Source: Shinisaurus crocodilurus (taxonomy: Eukaryota > Chordata > Lepidosauria > Squamata > Shinisauridae). Taken from it: a stretch of 64,000 bases of DNA. The position numbers were made by a program, and so were the translations under genes. Under the pieces are notes generated by a model. The model saw only the letters and a program-made list of their open reading frames with translations, made no database searches and was not told where the DNA came from. The stretch's first letter is position 1. The number at the start of each line of letters is the position of its first letter. The DNA lies in assembly GCA_021292165.1 (NCBI GenBank), contig CM037878.1, positions 194,121,118-194,185,117 of the forward strand, written 5' to 3'. Shown here piece by piece: positions 54,468 through 63,217 of this stretch.

Positions 54468-54589
54468 AACTCCCAATATTGACAAGTTAGCTAAAGAAGG
54501 AGCAAAACTGACTCAGCATATAGTAGCCTCTCCACTATGCACCCCAAGCAGGGCAGCTTTCTTGACAGGCCGGTATCCTGTCAGATCAG
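54468..54589 (+). CDS. STS: STS exon with formylglycine (catalytic cysteine) motif
   Basis: A 122-nt exon between an AG acceptor (CCCCCTCAG) and a GT donor (GTAAAG). It completes the Arg codon of the previous exon and encodes [17 protein letters not shown] and then [19 protein letters not shown]. The C-x-P-S-R...T-G-R motif is the sulfatase signature; its Cys is converted to formylglycine in the ER by SUMF1 and is the catalytic nucleophile, and its Arg stabilises it. All signature residues are present, so the exon looks functional. It ends in phase 1. Confidence 0.93.
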
Positions 54590-54594
54590 GTAAA

Positions 54595-55615
54595 GTACGT
54601 TCCTAATTTCTTATTCCAAAATCCACAGTCAGGCAATACCTTTATTAGGACCTGCCAAACATGCACAAAACGGTGGGCAAGATTTGAGACCTCGAGATCT
54701 CTTCGTCAGGCATCATGTTACAAAGGCAGGTTGCAGGGAGAGGAAGCGAGGAAAGGGGCGGACAGGAAAAGGCTGACCTGATGTTGGAAGTCAGGAAACC
54801 TGCATTTTCTGGTGATTCCTAATAAGGGAATTGCCAGGCTGAGATTTTGGATTTTTTTCTTATGGAGCAGCATGATTTACTTTGTTTTATATATTTTTCT
54901 TGTTTGTAATTAAAATAATGTTTCAGTATGCATGAATACTCTTAAGTGTATGGAAACAGGTTCTTGCTCCAAGCCATTCTATGCTCTGGTGTATTCTCAA
55001 GCCATTGAACCAAAGAGCTAATCTGCAGGGCTGGCCCAATCATCGGGCAGATTGAGGCAGTCTCATCAGGCAGCTGATTTGCGACATCATGAAAGGATAG
55101 CAAATTGTTCATTATTTGTTCTATTTTTGCTGTGTTTTTACTGCCAGGAAGGGGGAATTTTCTGCCTCATGGGCCAAAACAACTTCACTGGCTTTGGCTA
55201 CTATGCACCTTGACTTGGGAAGGGGCTGGTGCAATTGGCTATTCTGCTGCAGGCAGCAAAATGTCTTGAGCTGGCCTGGCTTATCTGAACAGCCTCATAG
55301 TAGATTTTAATATTAGATACCATTACTTCTCCTTCAGCCAAACTCCTTTGTAATGTATTATTTCCAGGAGCCTGAGCCTTCTTGCCTCCCCAAAGGAGAA
55401 GGTATCTCTATCAAATTTCAGCACTTATTTAGTGAAGTTATTGGGACAAATAAAAGAACATTGCAAAAAGAAGAAAAAGAAATATTGGGTTGGGTATAAC
55501 TGATATGTTGTCTGTCGGTATTTTCACAGACCATGACAGTTTCCATTTCTTGGAGTGAACTCTCTTTTAATCCGTACAAATAGGGGTTCATAACTTTACT
55601 TGAACAATTTGTTTG
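54595..55615. other. STS intron, nothing recognised
   Basis: No credible gene or named repeat. ACTTTATTAGGACCTGCCAA-like sequence at 54640 is unplaced. Confidence 0.35.
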
Positions 55616-55619
55616 TTTA

Positions 55620-55672
55620 TTGATTTATTATTTTTATACCCCGCCTTTTTTTCCTGCAAGGAACCCAAGTTA
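55620..55672 (-). mobile_element. Sauria-type SINE tail fragment
   Basis: The minus strand reads CTTGGGTTCCTTGCAGG...AAAGGCGGGGTATAAA, the last 50 bp of the family only. Confidence 0.7.
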
Positions 55673-55704
55673 AGATCTGTACTGATACTTACTTGCAAAT
55701 ACTA

Positions 55705-55800
55705 AAGAGATTAGGCTGCAATCCTATCCACACTTACCTGTGAGTAAGCTCCGCTGAAAACTATAGGACTTACTTCTGAGTAGACATGTATAGGATTGTG
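55705..55800. repeat. AATCCTAT/ACTTACTTCTGAGTAGAC MITE, well preserved
   Basis: GCTGCAATCCTATCCACACT, TACCTGTGAGTAAGC and GACTTACTTCTGAGTAGACA, TGTATAGGATTGTGC are mirrored. Confidence 0.7.
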
Positions 55801-55802
55801 CT

Positions 55803-56420
55803 GGGATTACTCCTATCCCCTCTGCCCTTGCTAGGGAGAGGAGGGGGGCGAGCCAGGGTCACACATGCCAGTGACAAAGAGAATGCGCGTGCGCTGGTGA
55901 CAGAGAGTATAAGCCCCCTCCCACCCCCCAAGTGGCGTTCCCCCTGCCCTCATTCCTCTTCTTCCCAGGCACTGCTGTCAAGTGACGCCCGGGAAGAAGG
56001 GGAAAGGAGGAGTAGGAGTAATCCCAGCAGATGGGACTGCTGAAATTGTGGCCAGAGAAGCAGCAGTTGCAAGCTAGTTGGGTTGGGAGAGGAACCTGAT
56101 TCTCCCTGGCAGCGCCGCGAACAGCAAGGGAAGCCCATGATAGCTGCCGAAAGTGCCGATTGGGCCCTTTTTAGCAGCTGTCATCCCTGCTCTGCTCCTC
56201 TCAGGGCTCCTGCATGGTGCCCCCTGGGATACCAGTGGGAGGACTGAACAGGGAAGAGGGGAGAGGTGGTGCCTCCAGAACTCCGTTGTGCCTGATCATT
56301 AGTTGGGCACAGCCAGGGCCTGGGCGGCTTTAAGTCCACTTTAAGCCCCCTTTGTGGGCTTAAAGTGTCGTGGGAACCCGCCCAGTATATGGCAGCTTCC
56401 TGTGTTCCTATGTATGTATG
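55803..56420. other. GC-rich STS intron segment, no call
   Basis: Higher GC than its neighbours. GCTTTAAGTCCACTTTAAGC and a TATG run (56408-56426) are visible. It may be an unrecognised repeat. GGCAGCTTCCTGTGTTCCTA at about 56392 is a SINE tail remnant. Confidence 0.4.
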
Positions 56421-56424
56421 TATG

Positions 56425-56600
56425 TAAGGATGCTTATATGCCACGTATAGAAAAAAAAATGCCCTCTTAAGCCAGTTTACAAAATTCTTAAGACATCAAC
56501 AATGCACAATTAAAATCCAGTTAACTTAATAACCAACAAAAGCTAAACAGTAGAACTAAAACCAGCCATATACAAACATTAAAGTAAATAATACACTGAG
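56425..56600 (-). mobile_element. Antisense LINE 3' UTR remnant
   Basis: ATGCCCTCTTAAGCCAGTTTACAAAATTC...AACAATGCACAATTAAAATC has the layout of antisense L2-like 3' ends in reptiles. Weak. Confidence 0.4.
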
Positions 56601-56604
56601 GACA

Positions 56605-56715
56605 CAATGCTATGCATGTTTAGACAGAAAAAAGTCCTACAACTCCCAGCAGGCTGGCTGGGGTATGCTGGTAATTGTAGGACCTTTTTCTGCATTGCAA
56701 TGCACCCTAAAACAA
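56605..56715. mobile_element. Palindromic MITE (TTTAGACAGAAAAAAGTCC type)
   Basis: GTTTAGACAGAAAAAAGTCC and GGACCTTTTTCTGCATTGCA are near-inverted. CTACAACTCCCAGCAGGC lies inside. Confidence 0.65.
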
Positions 56716-56752
56716 TTTCCAGCAAGCAGCCCTATACAACTCTTAGGACAGA

Positions 56753-56890
56753 GGTGGGCAACTTGTGGCTTTCCAGATTTTTTTTGTCCTGCAACTCCCA
56801 TCAGCCCTCACCATTGGCTATGCTGGCTGAGGCTGATGGGAGCTGTAGGCCTAAACATCTGGAGGGCCACAAGTTGTCCACCCCTGCCCG
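56753..56890. mobile_element. Palindromic hAT MITE
   Basis: CAGAGGTGGGCAACTTGTGG and GGCCACAAGTTGTCCACCCC at the ends; CTGCAACTCCCATCAGCC and GATGGGAGCTGTAGG inside. Confidence 0.7.
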
Positions 56891-57089
56891 AAGGGGAATG
56901 TTACTGAGAATAAATGCAACTTTTGGCTCTTCTGAAGAACTGCAAATATATGCCAGCTGTTAATGAGTTCCATCAGTGTGGTGCCATCACTGAAAACACT
57001 CTACCCCTTGTGCCCAATAGTCTGATTGTTCTCAAAGGTGGGCAAAGAAGAAGGGCCTTGGTCAATTCTGATTCATAACTCAGCCTTTT

Positions 57090-57312
57090 ACACCACTTAC
57101 TCGGAAGTCCCATTGAGTTCAATGACAGTTATTCCCAGGTAAGTGGGTTTAGGACTGCAGCCTTAGCTACTGTACAACACCAGCCTGGTGGCTTCCTGAT
57201 GTTTTGAACTTCATCTCCCATCAGCCACAACCAGCATGGCCAATGGTCAGGAATGCTGGAACTTGTGGTCTAGAACATCTGAAGAGCACCAGGTTAGGGA
57301 AGGCTGACCTAG
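57090..57312. mobile_element. AATCC-type MITE then palindromic hAT MITE
   Basis: 57095-57165 has ACTTACTCGGAAGTCCCATT and CAGTTATTCCCAGGTAAGTG. 57181-57312 has CAGCCTGGTGGCTTCCTGAT and AGCACCAGGTTAGGGAAGGC as inverted ends. Confidence 0.55.
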
Positions 57313-57536
57313 AAGAACATTTAGAAGAACTTTCCCAATGTTTTTATTCTCACTTTTATATAAATGGAAAGTCAAAGAATGATCTGGCACAACTGAAATG
57401 GAATATTAAATCAACAAACAATATGCATTTCATACCTAATCTGATGAAGTGTTGTTCTAAGGTTGCTTCATTTTAAAGTGTATTTATTCCAATAGTGAAA
57501 ACTGTTTTGTCTCAAAGTATGCTTTTATTTATTTAG

Positions 57537-57659
57537 GAATGGCTAGCTTGCATCAAGTAGGGGTCTTCTTATTTTCTGCCTCTTCTGGTGGACTACCTAC
57601 TGAAGAGATAACTTTTGCAAAACTTCTGCAACAGAAGGGTTATTCTACAGCTCTTATAG
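57537..57659 (+). CDS. STS: STS internal exon
   Basis: A 123-nt exon after TTTATTTAG and before GTAAGA. It encodes [20 protein letters not shown] followed by [20 protein letters not shown]. The G of the previous exon's last base joins GA to make the Gly after VRS. [30 protein letters not shown] is typical of the STS and ARSD/ARSL sulfatase group. This exon lines the pocket between the catalytic Cys and the KWH motif. Phase 1 at both ends is compatible with its neighbours, and no stop or indel is seen. Confidence 0.92.
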
Positions 57660-57694
57660 GTAAGATTAGTCAAGATGAACATGTTTGATTGGAC

Positions 57695-57910
57695 TGTTTT
57701 GTTTGTTTTAGAAATGTATTTCCTGCTTCTTGATCCATAATTGTTCCCAAAAAGCAGCTTACAAGTTAAAAATGGAATATCAACAAAGTAAATAACACAA
57801 TTTAAAATAAAACAGGAAAAGCCAATAGAAATTCCAACAGTAAAATACAATGTCATTGAGACCCAAACACCCACTGAAATAAAAGTGTTATAGAGTAAGC
57901 TCAATATATT
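57695..57910 (-). mobile_element. Antisense LINE 3' UTR remnant
   Basis: AAAAAGCAGCTTACAAGTTA...AAATAACACAATTTAAAATAA fits an antisense LINE tail. Weak. Confidence 0.4.
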
Positions 57911-57994
57911 AGTTATGCTTTAGCTGTCCTCAAGCTACTGAATTGTGTATCCTTGAGCTACTGAACCTTGTATGCCTTGTGATGGTGAAACTAC

Positions 57995-58440
57995 ATTACA
58001 AGGAAAGAGCCCCTCCTCCCATACCAACCTGCCTGGTCGCTGAGGTCATCAGATGGCATGCTCCTGGTAGTTCCTCATAGACCTTTGGCCCGATTGGAGT
58101 CCACCAGGAGAAGAGCCTTCAGTGTGGTGGCTCCATTTCTGTGGAACTCCCTGCCTCTGGAGGTCAAGCAGGCTCCAACATTGTGCTGCTTTGGGCGCCT
58201 GCTGAAGACCTCCTTGTTCTGGGAAGCCTTCTCTGTTGTCCAAGTTCCAACCACCATTGTAATTTTAGTTTATTTTCAACATATTGTTTTGTTTCTTTTA
58301 TCTGTTTTGGTTTTTTTATTGTTCACCACTCTGGAATCTGCTTGATGTGGAGCGATACTGTATAATACTGTAAATAATAAGTATACTGTATATAAAATAA
58401 GTATACAGTATATAAAATACTGTAAGTAATAAGTATTATT
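57995..58440 (+). mobile_element. L2-like LINE ORF2 C-terminus and 3' end
   Basis: The plus strand reads RRAFSVVAPFLWNSLPLEVK and then APTLCCFGRLLKTSLFWEAF without a break. This is the conserved C-terminal tail of L2-like ORF2. The 3' end follows with ATAATAAGTATTATTATTAC. No RT core is attached. Confidence 0.8.
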
Positions 58441-58550
58441 ATTACAGTTATCCACATTTATAGAACTAGCGTGTACAACTCACCTTGCCATCTAGCTGGC
58501 TTTAAGTTTATTTTCATAACACAAAAGCAGTCATCACAACTAGATATATT

Positions 58551-58691
58551 GGGTTGGATCCAGACTTACTCATACTTAGAGTAGACCCATTGAAACTGAC
58601 GGGGAATTACAGTAAGTTAGTTATAACTATCTTAATTCTCCTTGATTTAAATGGATCTGTTCTAAGTATGATTAAATCTGTATCCAACCCA
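58551..58691. mobile_element. Palindromic MITE with TGGGTTGGATCCAGA ends
   Basis: GGGTTGGATCCAGACTTACT at the left and AAATCTGTATCCAACCCA at the right are inverted; TACTTAGAGTAGACCCATTG and TCTGTTCTAAGTATGATTAA mirror each other. Its end matches the insert at 16111-16340. Confidence 0.75.
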
Positions 58692-58861
58692 TAATGTTGA
58701 TAAAATGCTAAAAATTTCATCAGGTTCAATGTTTTTCCTTGTCTGAATCCCTGTGAAATTTCAAATTAATCATAGGAGCTGGAAAACTCTCTGAAAGGTA
58801 CCATAAAATAATCATTACAATCAAGCAAGCTAGTGGTTGTTTTAGTGTAGAAAAGGATAAA

Positions 58862-58885
58862 AAACACCACCACCACCACCACCAA
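58862..58885. repeat. (CAC)n microsatellite
   Basis: About eight CAC units. Confidence 0.85.
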
Positions 58886-59004
58886 ACCCAGTGTCTCCAT
58901 TCTTAATTCCTCAATAGCAGATAACTAAAATAAAAATGTAGGTTTCAGTCTTGACACTACATAGTGTTATCAACCTGTTATCTATGAATCACTGCCCTGG
59001 TTCA

Positions 59005-59150
59005 TACACTGCGGGCTCAATCCTATGCATGTTTAGGTAGAAAAAAAGTCCTATAACTCCCAGCATCCCCCAGCCATCATGACTGTGTGGGGCATGCTGG
59101 GAGTTGTAGGACTATTTTCTGTCTAAACACACATAGGATTGCACCCTTAG
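59005..59150. mobile_element. Palindromic MITE (CAATCCTATGCATGTTTAGG type)
   Basis: GGGCTCAATCCTATGCATGT and ACACATAGGATTGCACCC at the ends. CTATAACTCCCAGCATCCC and GCATGCTGGGAGTTGTAGG inside. Confidence 0.75.
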
Positions 59151-59373
59151 GAGGCCAATGACCTTTTTCACATAGTGAAGAAGTGGATGGGCATCTTTCC
59201 CTCAGTAGTGATTATAATGGGAGTCACCCAGGGCTTATATTCTTGAGGGGTAAGGAACATTAATTGCACAAAAGAGAAAAAGGGGCATACCAGTATTTTT
59301 TTTAAAAAAAATGCAATGGGCAACCTACAATTGAATAGCCATCTGAAATATATGTATGCCTCTCTTCACTTAG

Positions 59374-59797
59374 GCAAATGGCATCTTGGGATTAACTGCA
59401 ACAGAAGTGATGACTTCTGCCACCACCCCTTAAAACATGGATTTGATTATTTCTACGGGATCCCTGTGAACAATATTAGAGACTGCAAACCTGGGCAGGG
59501 AAGCGTGTTCCTCAGTGGGATCAAAATGTACATTTCTACAGCACTCCAGATCACTGGGATTGCTCTAATCTCTTTGGAGGTTCTGCATTATATTGGCCTC
59601 CTCCAAGTTCCTCACAGAGAACTGGGCTACTTCTTCTTAATGGCTGCAGTATTAGTTGGATTCTTGCTGTTCTTCTTTTATAACTTTCGGTATCTAAACT
59701 GCTTCTTGATGAGAAATCACAGTATTATCCAGCAACCCTGGAGCTATGAGAACCTAACTCAGAGATTTACAGAAGAAGCCAAAAGGTTTATAAGAAG
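59374..59797 (+). CDS. STS: STS large exon: KWH motif and two membrane helices
   Basis: A 424-nt exon, acceptor TTCACTTAG, donor GTAGGT. It begins GKWHLGINC, where Lys and His contact the sulfate in the sulfatase active site. DDFCHHPLKHGFDYFYGIP and NIRDCKPGQGSVF follow, which match STS better than ARSD or ARSL. Two hydrophobic helices (STALQITGIALISLEVLHY and YFFLMAAVLVGFLLFFFY) correspond to the transmembrane hairpin that anchors STS in the ER membrane. The exon ends with IIQQPWSYENLTQRFTEEA, including an NLT glycosylation sequon. Phases fit the previous exon (GG|C). It ends in phase 2; the next exon was not found before 64000, so the gene continues past the window or that exon escaped me. 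Confidence 0.93.
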
Positions 59798-59802
59798 GTA
59801 GG

Positions 59803-60460
59803 TGTGTTTAGTTTTAAGGTACTGGAATCTCGCTGTGATGGTTTGTTTAAGGTGGTACCTGTGATATGGTGGATGAACACTATGTCTAGAGTTTTCCATC
59901 TGTAGATGTCATTAGCTTTTAAAGGTAAATAAATGGTGAAGATGTGGGTGAGGGCTGCCACTGGATTTGTAGACATCCCACATCCCAATGAATTTATGAA
60001 GCATCCATTGTAAAGGGATATTTTAGAACAGCTGTTCAGACACCCAGCAGTTTGAAGGGGTTTGTCAAAAAGCTCACTGAACATACAGGTTAAAATGATC
60101 TGTTAGACAATTTGCATGTTAACCTATATAATTTATCAGTTTAGTTTTACAAAACATCTACTTACATGCATTAGCCCATAATCTATAGGTCCCATTATTC
60201 AAATCTTCTCTTTGGCCTGGCCATTAAGAGAAATGGTAGATCACAGCAGCAGAACACCTCAGAGTCAAAGTGCAGGTTACACTAATCCTGCAGTGTGTAG
60301 CTGATGGTTAGCTTTTCATTTACTCTAGTGTATAAGCACACGTGGCCCTGATTCAGATTGGGACCACCGTGCACCAGTAAAAAATCATTTATTTTATCGT
60401 ATTTTATTATTTTTAAAGTGCCCAACCAGTATTTTGATAAATTGCCCAAGATAAGTTTTT
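59803..60460. other. STS intron, nothing recognised
   Basis: No coding exon or repeat recognised. Confidence 0.35.
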
Positions 60461-60462
60461 AG

Positions 60463-60942
60463 TTGTTATGGGCAACAAGAAACACCTTTGTACCTCACAA
60501 GGTCCTGGTCCTGGGCCATCTCCCTTGTCTAAGCAAAACAAAATTGATATATTTTTTAAAGCCTGTAACAACTCAGGCTATCTCTGATGACTTTCCAGTT
60601 CCTGCTTTGAATATATATGCTTGCTTAGTAATAGATGTACCAGCTTCATCTAATAATCTTATAGATAAAAGCTTCCCCAAACAGTCTTTTTTAAACAAAT
60701 GTGACAATAACACAAGTCCTGTGTGTGGTTTGGACAATCAAACCCTAGCTGGCTGGTATTTATGCCCATTCTTGATACAACCCACATTAGTCCCAATGTG
60801 TACACATATTTCTTGGATCATATTAGTCAGCTTTCAGCAAACAGCTTTTTGCCAAGCTTTTGATACAAAACAAAACTTGCTGTACTTCTTGTCTACAATG
60901 CTAAGCGTGTCTTCATCGACATCTTCTGCAATGTATTTGTAG
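60463..60942. other. 159-codon open frame in STS intron, unidentified
   Basis: The plus strand has an uninterrupted frame of 159 codons starting MLWATRNTFVPHKVLV. The minus strand over the same stretch reads long segments with few stops (for example YKYIAEDVDEDTLSIVDKKY near its start), which looks more protein-like. I recognise no domain in either. It could be a decayed processed gene copy on the minus strand or chance. Confidence 0.25.
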
Positions 60943-60944
60943 AG

Positions 60945-61495
60945 GACCTCAAAGAACACCACCTATTTTGTTTCTGTTCTTTGTTTTTCTAATCTAGACT
61001 TGGCTGGGATGTTCTTGCAGAGAAGAAAAGTGGCAGGTGCAATGAGTGTTGTGGGAAGACAGTGATTTAACCATACGTGCAGTTTCTCTTGGATGAGGAA
61101 AGGAGAGTCAAAATGTCTGAGTATGAATAACTTGAAAGTACAGTTGTTGGAACCACAGAATCAGCTTCTAGGCAGATGAAGATGGAGTAGTCTGCAGGAA
61201 AAAAAGATTAGGACTAGATTAGCAGAACACTGTTTCCTTGTTGCAGATACTCTGCAAAAGATATATGGTCAGCTGAAATGTATGTCAGATGAATGGGACC
61301 TTTTTGATCATACTTTAGGGACTCCTAAAAATCAGTGAACTCAGTCTGAGCCTCCTTACCAGGAGGGGGGGAAATCTGTAAATCTGCTCTAACTGTATAT
61401 TGCAAACTAAGTAGATATTTTTCCATTTCAAGGGTATACGCCCTTTTGGTACAGTAAATCAGAAACTAACCTTCAGCTACAGGCTACGTGTAACG
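60945..61495. other. STS intron, nothing recognised
   Basis: If the minus-strand reading above is a retrocopy, it may extend to about 61250. Confidence 0.3.
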
Positions 61496-61501
61496 TGCAC
61501 A

Positions 61502-61671
61502 CAGGCCTGTGGCTCATGCTGGCTCAGCTTGTCTGAATGTGGAAAGCTAAGCAGGGTCAGGCCTGGTTATTACGTACTTGGATGGGAGACCCCTCCTCTA
61601 GTTTCCTGCATTGAGCAGGGGGTTGGACTTGAGCCTTGTAGGCTCCTTCCAACTCTATGAGCTATGAAATC
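61502..61671 (+). mobile_element. 5S rRNA-derived SINE, full length
   Basis: The plus strand keeps AAGCTAAGCAGGGTC and TTGGATGGGAGACC. A 4-bp ACGT insertion splits TTATTACTTGG, and the tail has lost a few bases. Confidence 0.87.
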
Positions 61672-62006
61672 TACCTTGGCTTGGCTGTCTTAGCTCACTC
61701 ACACACCCCTGCAGAATGCCCAAGAACCTGCAAAACTGGTTTTCTTAATCAGAGTGTTGGCTAAGGGAGACCTGGAGGAAGCAGGTTTTGAGTATGCTAG
61801 GGAAAAAGAAAGTAATTCTTTTTTTCTTTTCTTTTTTGAATTGGGGCCCAGAGATACTTAGTGCTTGCGAAGGCTGATGCTGCTTTGGACCTAGCACTGC
61901 CTGGCCCTGTGCTGTGTTCTGTTCCTGTTTGTTTGTAAATAAATAAATATGACAAAACATCAGAAGTCTTCAGTACACTCTCCTCCAAATGGAAAGTGAC
62001 TTTTGA

Positions 62007-62240
62007 AAGCCAGTGTGGCGTAGTGGTGAGAGTGTTGGACTGGGACTCGGGAGATCCGGGTTCTAGTCCCCGCTTGGCCATGAAACTCACTGGGTTACTT
62101 TGGGCCAGTCACTGACTCTCAGCCTAACCTACCTCACAGGGTTGTTGTGAGGATAAAATGGAGAGGAGGAGGATTATGTAAGCCACCTTGGGTTCCTTTC
62201 AGGAAAAAAGGTGGAGTATAAATATAATAAATAAATAAAT
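62007..62240 (+). mobile_element. Sauria-type SINE, full length
   Basis: AGCCAGTGTGGCGTAGTGGT, GGTTCTAGTCCCCGC, CCTAACCTACCTCACAGG, AAAGGTGGAGTATAAATATA and a TAAATAAATAAAT end. Confidence 0.9.
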
Positions 62241-62244
62241 CCGG

Positions 62245-62720
62245 ACTGAAATTATTATGTATTATGTATATAGCAGATTTATTTTAATTTACAAGTAGTT
62301 AATGGTGAAAAGACATCAGCCCCTATGTGCTAATTATTTTAATTAACACTACATTCAGTGCATTTGACACTCACTCGTACCTTACTAGAATATATCTTTG
62401 GTAGATGGTGCCCTCCTTAATAGGAATTAACTTCTTCAGAATTAGTGTAAACACCCCTGTTCTTTCAGCTCATTACTAAGCTGGGGTCACTGACCACTGC
62501 TGTTTGTAAAAAGCAAGTAAAACCACGTTTAGGTAACATTACATCGGAAAAATAAAGTTGAGAATCATGGACAATACTTATTAAGCACTTTCCTTTCAAA
62601 GATTTGGGAAACTTTCAGGGTTCTCTATAGTTTTGTGTAGTGAATGCAACTGTCATTTCAAGCTCTCCCACCTCAGTCGCCATTTAGCACACTCAAAGTC
62701 CTGAAAATGTATATGTACTA
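62245..62720. other. STS intron, nothing recognised
   Basis: No exon or repeat recognised. Confidence 0.35.
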
Positions 62721-62726
62721 TATAAT

Positions 62727-62826
62727 TTCATAGATCACAGAGTTCGAAGGGGCCTACAAGGCCATCGAGTCCAACCCCTGCTCAATGCAGGAAACTAGAG
62801 GAGGGGTCTCCCATCCAAGTAATAAC
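62727..62826 (-). mobile_element. 5S-SINE, 3' part only
   Basis: The minus strand begins inside the 5S part (GTTATTACTTGGATGGGAGA) and runs to the CR1-like tail. 5' truncation. Confidence 0.8.
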
Positions 62827-62999
62827 ATATATATTGTATAGAACACATCACTTTTATATATACTATACATCCTATGTATTAATACTATATATTACATAGA
62901 ATGCATCCATTTGAGTTTTCATCCTTGGAGCTGCCCATCCCCATTTGAGGCTGGAGGAATCTGAAATTAAATATTTTTCCTGATGCTTCTGAGTAATTA

Positions 63000-63075
63000 A
63001 TAGCACAATCCTACACATGTGTACTCAGAAGTAAGTTCCCACTGGGTTCAATTCAACTTACTCCCACATAAGTGT
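63000..63075. repeat. AATCCTAC/ACTCAGAAGTAAG MITE
   Basis: GCACAATCCTACACATGTGT then ACTCAGAAGTAAGTTCCCAC and CAACTTACTCCCACATAAGT. Confidence 0.6.
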
Positions 63076-63079
63076 ATAC

Positions 63080-63205
63080 AGTCATGCCTTGGATTGAGAG
63101 CATAATTCGTTCCGGAAATGTGCTTGTAATCCAAAACACTCTTATATCAAAACGATATCCCCCCAAAAAAAATTGTACAGAGATTTTTAATTTAAGCCAT
63201 ACTAC
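63080..63205. mobile_element. Possible Tigger/pogo-like MITE end
   Basis: After TA, CAGTCATGCCTTGGATTGAG and ATTCGTTCCGGAAATGTGCT resemble the left end of Tigger-like DNA elements. No right end was found before the LTR-like block. Confidence 0.4.
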
Positions 63206-63217
63206 AGTACTTGCGCG

